Of a stretch of DNA of 64,000 bases, positions 61,449-64,000 are shown in pieces. The DNA is from Deltaproteobacteria bacterium. Lineage in GTDB: Bacteria > Myxococcota_A > UBA9042 > PHBI01. Where the stretch lies: positions 124,001-188,000 of the forward strand of contig JACKFA010000008.1 of the NCBI GenBank assembly GCA_020632715.1, read 5' to 3'. Made by a program: the position numbers and the translations under genes. Numbering within the stretch: the first letter of the stretch is position 1; each line of letters begins with the position of its first letter. Under the pieces are notes generated by a model. The model ran no database searches. It was not told where the DNA came from and worked only from the letters and a program-made list of their open reading frames with translations.

Positions 61449-63215
61449 CTACTCGTCGGCCGGCCCGACGTTGTCGACGTCGGCGGAGACGCGGAACACG
61501 AGATACTCGGCCGGACGCACCGGCGCGACACCGCACTCGATGACCACGATGCCTGCATCTCGGATTTCCTGGGGGTTCGTCTCGTCATCGCATTTGACGT
61601 AGAAGGCTTCCTCTGGGGTGTTCCCGCGAAAGAAGCCCTTGTCGTACAGGTCTTTGAGGAAAGCCGAGACCTGTCGGGTGAGCGTCTTCCAGAGGAACGG
61701 GGTGTTGCTCTCGAACACTGCCCACTGCAAGCCCTGTTCCACACTGGAGATGACCGCGTTGACCACGCGTCGCACGTTCACGAAGACCCACTGCTGGTCG
61801 CTCGAGACGGTGCGAGCGCCCCAGACGCGGATGCCGCGCCCTCCCGTGAAGGGCTTCAGGCAGTTGATCCCCTCCCCGTTGAGGACGCCGACGTCGGTCG
61901 TGAAGAGCTCGCGACCGACGTCCACGACGCCCTTCAGCTCCTCGTTCGCCGGCGCGCGATACGGGCCCATCTTCTGGTCGCACTGCGAGAACACCCCAGC
62001 GACGTGCCCCGACGGGGGCACGAGCCGGCGCGAACCATCGGCCGTCTCCACATAGACCCAAGGGTAGTAGAACGCGGCGTACGCTGAGTCGAAGAGGAGG
62101 CGCCACTGACTCGCGCGACGGTGGTCCACGGGGTCTGGCAGGTCGAGGATGGCGAAGCGCGTCTTCAGGCGCTCGCACTGCGTGATCATCGCTTGCTGGA
62201 CGACCTCGACGTCCTTCTCGGTGCCGAAGCCGGCGCTCTTGTGGAGGCACCACATGAGATCTGGCGCGGCGAGGAGGTCGACCCCGTCGATGGCCTCGTA
62301 GGCCGCGAGGCCGAAGCGCTCTTCGGGGCCGATGTTCGCCCCGATGAAGTCCTCGGCGGTGACCGTGAAGAGGCCGTCGGCGCCGCTCTCGAGGAAGCGC
62401 TCCACGACGTCGACCGGCCGGTTCTCCGGCACCGCGGTCGAGCTGCGCTGGTCCTCGACCTGGATGATCTCGGACTGGGTGTTGATGATGCGCTCTACGT
62501 ACTGATCGGACTGCGGCGAGAGCGTGAGGTTCGGGAACGACTCCGTCCGCATGCCGTACTTCACGTCGACCGTGAACTCGACCGGCTCGATGTACGTCGG
62601 CGCGCCGGACCGGAACCCTTGGTCGAGCGGCTGCTCGCCGGACCAGGTGATGGTCTTGCCGGAGAGGTCGAGGATGGTCCGGTACGCCTCGCTCTGCCCG
62701 TCGAAGATCTTCACGATCGTGCCGCGGGAGAGCCCGTGCGTGCTCTTGATGACGGCGGACGTGTCCCCCGCCGCGAGGTCGAGCGTGAGGAACGTCGAGA
62801 CGCGCGGCTTCTGTCGGACGACCTGGACCCGGACCTCGTTGCCCCAGGCGCCCTCGTTGGCCGCGTAGATCGTGAGGGTCGTGCGGCCCTCGCCGTCCTT
62901 CAGCTTCGTCTGCGCCATGCGCGCCGTCTCTTCGCCACGGCGTCGCACCATGTGCGCGATGCGGAGCACGTAGCAGTACTCGCCGCCGTTCTGGAAGAAG
63001 CCGCGGATGGCGTCGAAGAGGTACCCGCCCTCCTCGAGGTGTCCGTACACGTCGAGGAAGTGTGCCTCGGACGTGATCCTCACGGGCGTGTTCGTCGGCC
63101 CCCGGAGGGTCACGCCCACGAACCCCGGGATACCGGTCTTCCCGAGCTCGAGCGAGACGTAGCGTTTCTCGTCAGGGGCCTGGTAGACGCCAGGCGCGCG
63201 GAGCGCGTTCGACAC
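61449..63215 (-). CDS. eCIS contractile sheath protein
   Basis: A 588-residue sheath subunit. GTG at 63215 follows GGAGGAAGG. N-terminus APGVYQAPDEKRYVSLELGKTGIPGFVG with GYLFDAIRGFFQNGGEYCYVLR and the C-terminal GVWGARTVSSDQQWVFVNVRR and GNTPEEAFYVKCD...PVRPAEYLVFRV segments are hallmarks of phage-tail-sheath/Afp2-4 proteins. In the middle an insertion (about 95-290) is the usual surface domain. The single sheath gene and single tube gene indicate a minimal eCIS sheath set. Confidence 0.95.
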   Translation of the reverse strand: MSNALRAPGVYQAPDEKRYVSLELGKTGIPGFVGVTLRGPTNTPVRITSEAHFLDVYGHLEEGGYLFDAIRGFFQNGGEYCYVLRIAHMVRRRGEETARMAQTKLKDGEGRTTLTIYAANEGAWGNEVRVQVVRQKPRVSTFLTLDLAAGDTSAVIKSTHGLSRGTIVKIFDGQSEAYRTILDLSGKTITWSGEQPLDQGFRSGAPTYIEPVEFTVDVKYGMRTESFPNLTLSPQSDQYVERIINTQSEIIQVEDQRSSTAVPENRPVDVVERFLESGADGLFTVTAEDFIGANIGPEERFGLAAYEAIDGVDLLAAPDLMWCLHKSAGFGTEKDVEVVQQAMITQCERLKTRFAILDLPDPVDHRRASQWRLLFDSAYAAFYYPWVYVETADGSRRLVPPSGHVAGVFSQCDQKMGPYRAPANEELKGVVDVGRELFTTDVGVLNGEGINCLKPFTGGRGIRVWGARTVSSDQQWVFVNVRRVVNAVISSVEQGLQWAVFESNTPFLWKTLTRQVSAFLKDLYDKGFFRGNTPEEAFYVKCDDETNPQEIRDAGIVVIECGVAPVRPAEYLVFRVSADVDNVGPADE

Positions 63216-63261
63216 AGCCTTCCTCCGGGGCGGGAGCTCGCGGGGACACGAGCCGCGGGTC

Positions 63262-63289
63262 GACCCGGGCCGCGCATCCGGCCCGGGTC
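63262..63289 (-). terminator. Hairpin between the DUF6760-like gene and sheath gene
   Basis: GACCCGGGCC-N8-GGCCCGGGTC, perfect 10-bp stem, about 13 nt downstream of the stop at 63302 and 47 nt before the sheath start. Without a U-run it may work as an attenuator or processing site rather than a terminator. Confidence 0.45.
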
Positions 63290-63301
63290 ATCACTCTCAG
63301 T

Positions 63302-63466
63302 TCAGCGCTTGCGGGACTCGTTGATCTCCTTGTTGATCTCGGAGATCTCCTTCACCCACACCTGTCGCTCACGGTGTTCCATCGCGAGGATGTCGTCGAT
63401 GGACCAGTGAAAGTGGTACGCGATATACGCTACCTCCTGGTAGATGCGCTCCAGGGGGTAGCTCAC
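63302..63466 (-). CDS. 54-residue eCIS protein (DUF6760-like)
   Basis: A short protein of 54 residues starting at GTG 63466 (VSYPLERIYQEVAYIAYHFHWSIDDILAMEHRERQVWVKEISEINKEINESRKR described here by its key parts SYPLERIY, AYHFHW and MEHRERQVW). This composition matches the small DUF6760-type proteins that accompany tail-assembly chaperones in eCIS. Its start overlaps the stop of the chaperone gene (GTGA), as in phage chaperone pairs. It is too short for usual gene-length cut-offs and is easily missed. Confidence 0.78.
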   Translation of the reverse strand: MSYPLERIYQEVAYIAYHFHWSIDDILAMEHRERQVWVKEISEINKEINESRKR

Positions 63467-63834
63467 GATTCCCCCAGGCCCGTCCCCATGTCGACCTCGA
63501 AGTCATGGCCGCAGGCGGGGCACTTCACCTTCACCGCGGACGTCCCCTCCTCGTTGATCTTCCGGTAGAAGTCCTGGAGGTACTGGAGGTCCGTCGAGTA
63601 GAGGTTCTCGATGACCGAGGGGTTGATGGACTTCATGTCTCCGAGCTTCGTGATGACGCGGCTCAGGAGGATGATGACCAGGTAGGCCCGGTTGTTCTGA
63701 ACGCGGTAGTCCTGGAGCGGCAGGATCTCGTCCTTCGCCGTCGCCAGGCGCATGATGCCCTTCTTGTGGATGTTGCCGTCGTTGTCTCGGTAGCCCTTGG
63801 GCAACTCGAACTCGAACTCGGTCTTGAACGCCAT
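63463..63834 (-). CDS. eCIS tail-assembly chaperone-like protein with C-terminal CxxC
   Basis: A 123-residue protein of the type found next to sheath/tube genes and related to phage tail-assembly proteins (FELPKGYRDNDGNIHKKGIMRLATAKDEI, YLVIILLSRVITKLGDMKSINPSVIENLYSTDL as landmarks). In phages such proteins prevent early assembly of the tube and load the tape measure. The end contains CPACGHDF, one CxxC, perhaps half a zinc site. GGAG precedes the ATG. First gene of the operon in the window. Confidence 0.8.
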   Translation of the reverse strand: MAFKTEFEFELPKGYRDNDGNIHKKGIMRLATAKDEILPLQDYRVQNNRAYLVIILLSRVITKLGDMKSINPSVIENLYSTDLQYLQDFYRKINEEGTSAVKVKCPACGHDFEVDMGTGLGES

Positions 63835-63878
63835 CGTTGCTCCACCTGCTCAACTGGACGATGTGGTGTCGGCGGCTA

Positions 63879-63907
63879 GGAATACCTCGCGCGCCGCCGG
63901 GTGACAA
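63879..63907 (-). promoter_or_regulatory. Candidate promoter of the eCIS operon
   Basis: On the minus strand TTGTCA (63907-63902), 17-nt spacer, TATTCC (63884-63879), about 45 nt before the first start codon. A terminator for an upstream gene stands at 63970-63997, so a new promoter is expected here. Confidence 0.4.
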
Positions 63908-63969
63908 GGCCACCTCAGGCGCTTCCCGAGCGCGCCGTTGGCGCCTGCGCGGAGCGCCAAAAAAGAAAC

Positions 63970-63997
63970 GGGCGGGACGCCTAAGCGACCCGCCCGC
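63970..63997 (-). terminator. Terminator of the gene upstream of the eCIS operon
   Basis: CGGGCGGG...CCCGCCCG with further pairing inside, followed on the minus strand by GTTTCTTTTTTGG. It closes a minus-strand unit whose gene lies right of the window. Confidence 0.7.
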
Positions 63998-64000
63998 CGG

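Noticed and set aside
44126..63834. Type VI secretion system or intact prophage
   Set aside because: No TssJLM, ClpV or TssK-like genes and no capsid, terminase, portal, lysis or integrase genes. LysM plus gpJ/gpI/gp25 order fits eCIS.
1..64000. tRNA, rRNA or riboswitch genes
   Set aside because: No cloverleaf-like, rRNA-like or known riboswitch sequence was recognised in any intergenic stretch; a covariance-model search was not possible.

Overview
The window is a chromosomal segment of a high-GC Gram-negative bacterium that looks like a member of the Myxococcota (deltaproteobacterial type). The reasons are the very GC-rich codon usage with long antisense open frames, many lipoproteins, thrombospondin-3/MopE-like Asp/Cys repeats, a giant surface protein with a MYXO-CTERM-like tail (Cys, Gly-rich linker, membrane helix, Arg cluster), an Oar-like TonB-dependent receptor and an AgmX/TonB-like GYF protein. 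No rRNA, tRNA, CRISPR array or integrase was found. All assignments come from reading the sequence; no database search was run.

Layout. (1) 1-5449, minus strand: one transcription unit, TonB-dependent receptor -> Cys-rich lipoprotein -> TonB -> ExbB/TolQ (cut by the window edge). (2) 5928-7696, plus: a FliB/YkgJ-type Cys-cluster protein overlapping a HAD phosphatase. (3) 7706-11400: a zinc/manganese ABC importer (znuA-C-B order, minus) divergent from a periplasmic HMA metal-binding protein. (4) 11457-24055: a 3480-residue surface lipoprotein with three ~410-residue repeats and a 78-nt Asp/Cys repeat array, divergent from a 675-residue lipoprotein. (5) 24065-25861: a ZIP-like domain fused to a CxCG permease. 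Its start carries the same GCAA-N5-TTGC palindrome seen in front of the importer, so I infer one metal regulon. (6) 25947-30578, plus: lytic transglycosylase-like protein, Ig-like lipoprotein, MoaC, NFACT protein and an acidic unknown. (7) 30593-35917, minus: a TRAP transporter with a TatT lipoprotein, an enlarged DctQ and a DctM with a repetitive acidic tail. (8) 36134-43849: RadC-like protein (possible frameshift), GYF/AgmX protein, several lipoproteins, aspartate kinase, Fur, a PhaR-like regulator and an outer-membrane protein.

(9) 44126-63834, minus: an extracellular contractile injection system (eCIS, Afp/PVC-like). In transcription order it has a tail-assembly chaperone, a 54-residue DUF6760-like protein, the sheath, the tube, a 1722-residue protein in the tape-measure position, a LysM protein, gpD, a gap with hairpin and new promoter, a zinc-ribbon protein, gp25, a gpJ-like baseplate protein, a PASTA-gpI fusion and a 509-residue baseplate-associated protein, ending in a strong terminator. 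Two FHA proteins (one with a vWA-like domain) follow. No capsid, terminase or T6SS membrane-complex genes are present. Spike (gpV), PAAR, fibre, AAA+ ATPase and tube terminator are not visible here; they may lie beyond the right edge or elsewhere.

The points I consider most unusual are: the eCIS with its 1722-residue protein carrying repeated RRAS motifs beside PASTA and FHA domains; the absence of spike/PAAR genes after gpD; the ZIP-permease fusion with a shared palindrome; the giant doubly anchored repeat lipoprotein; and a MITE-like inverted-repeat element at the TRAP locus.
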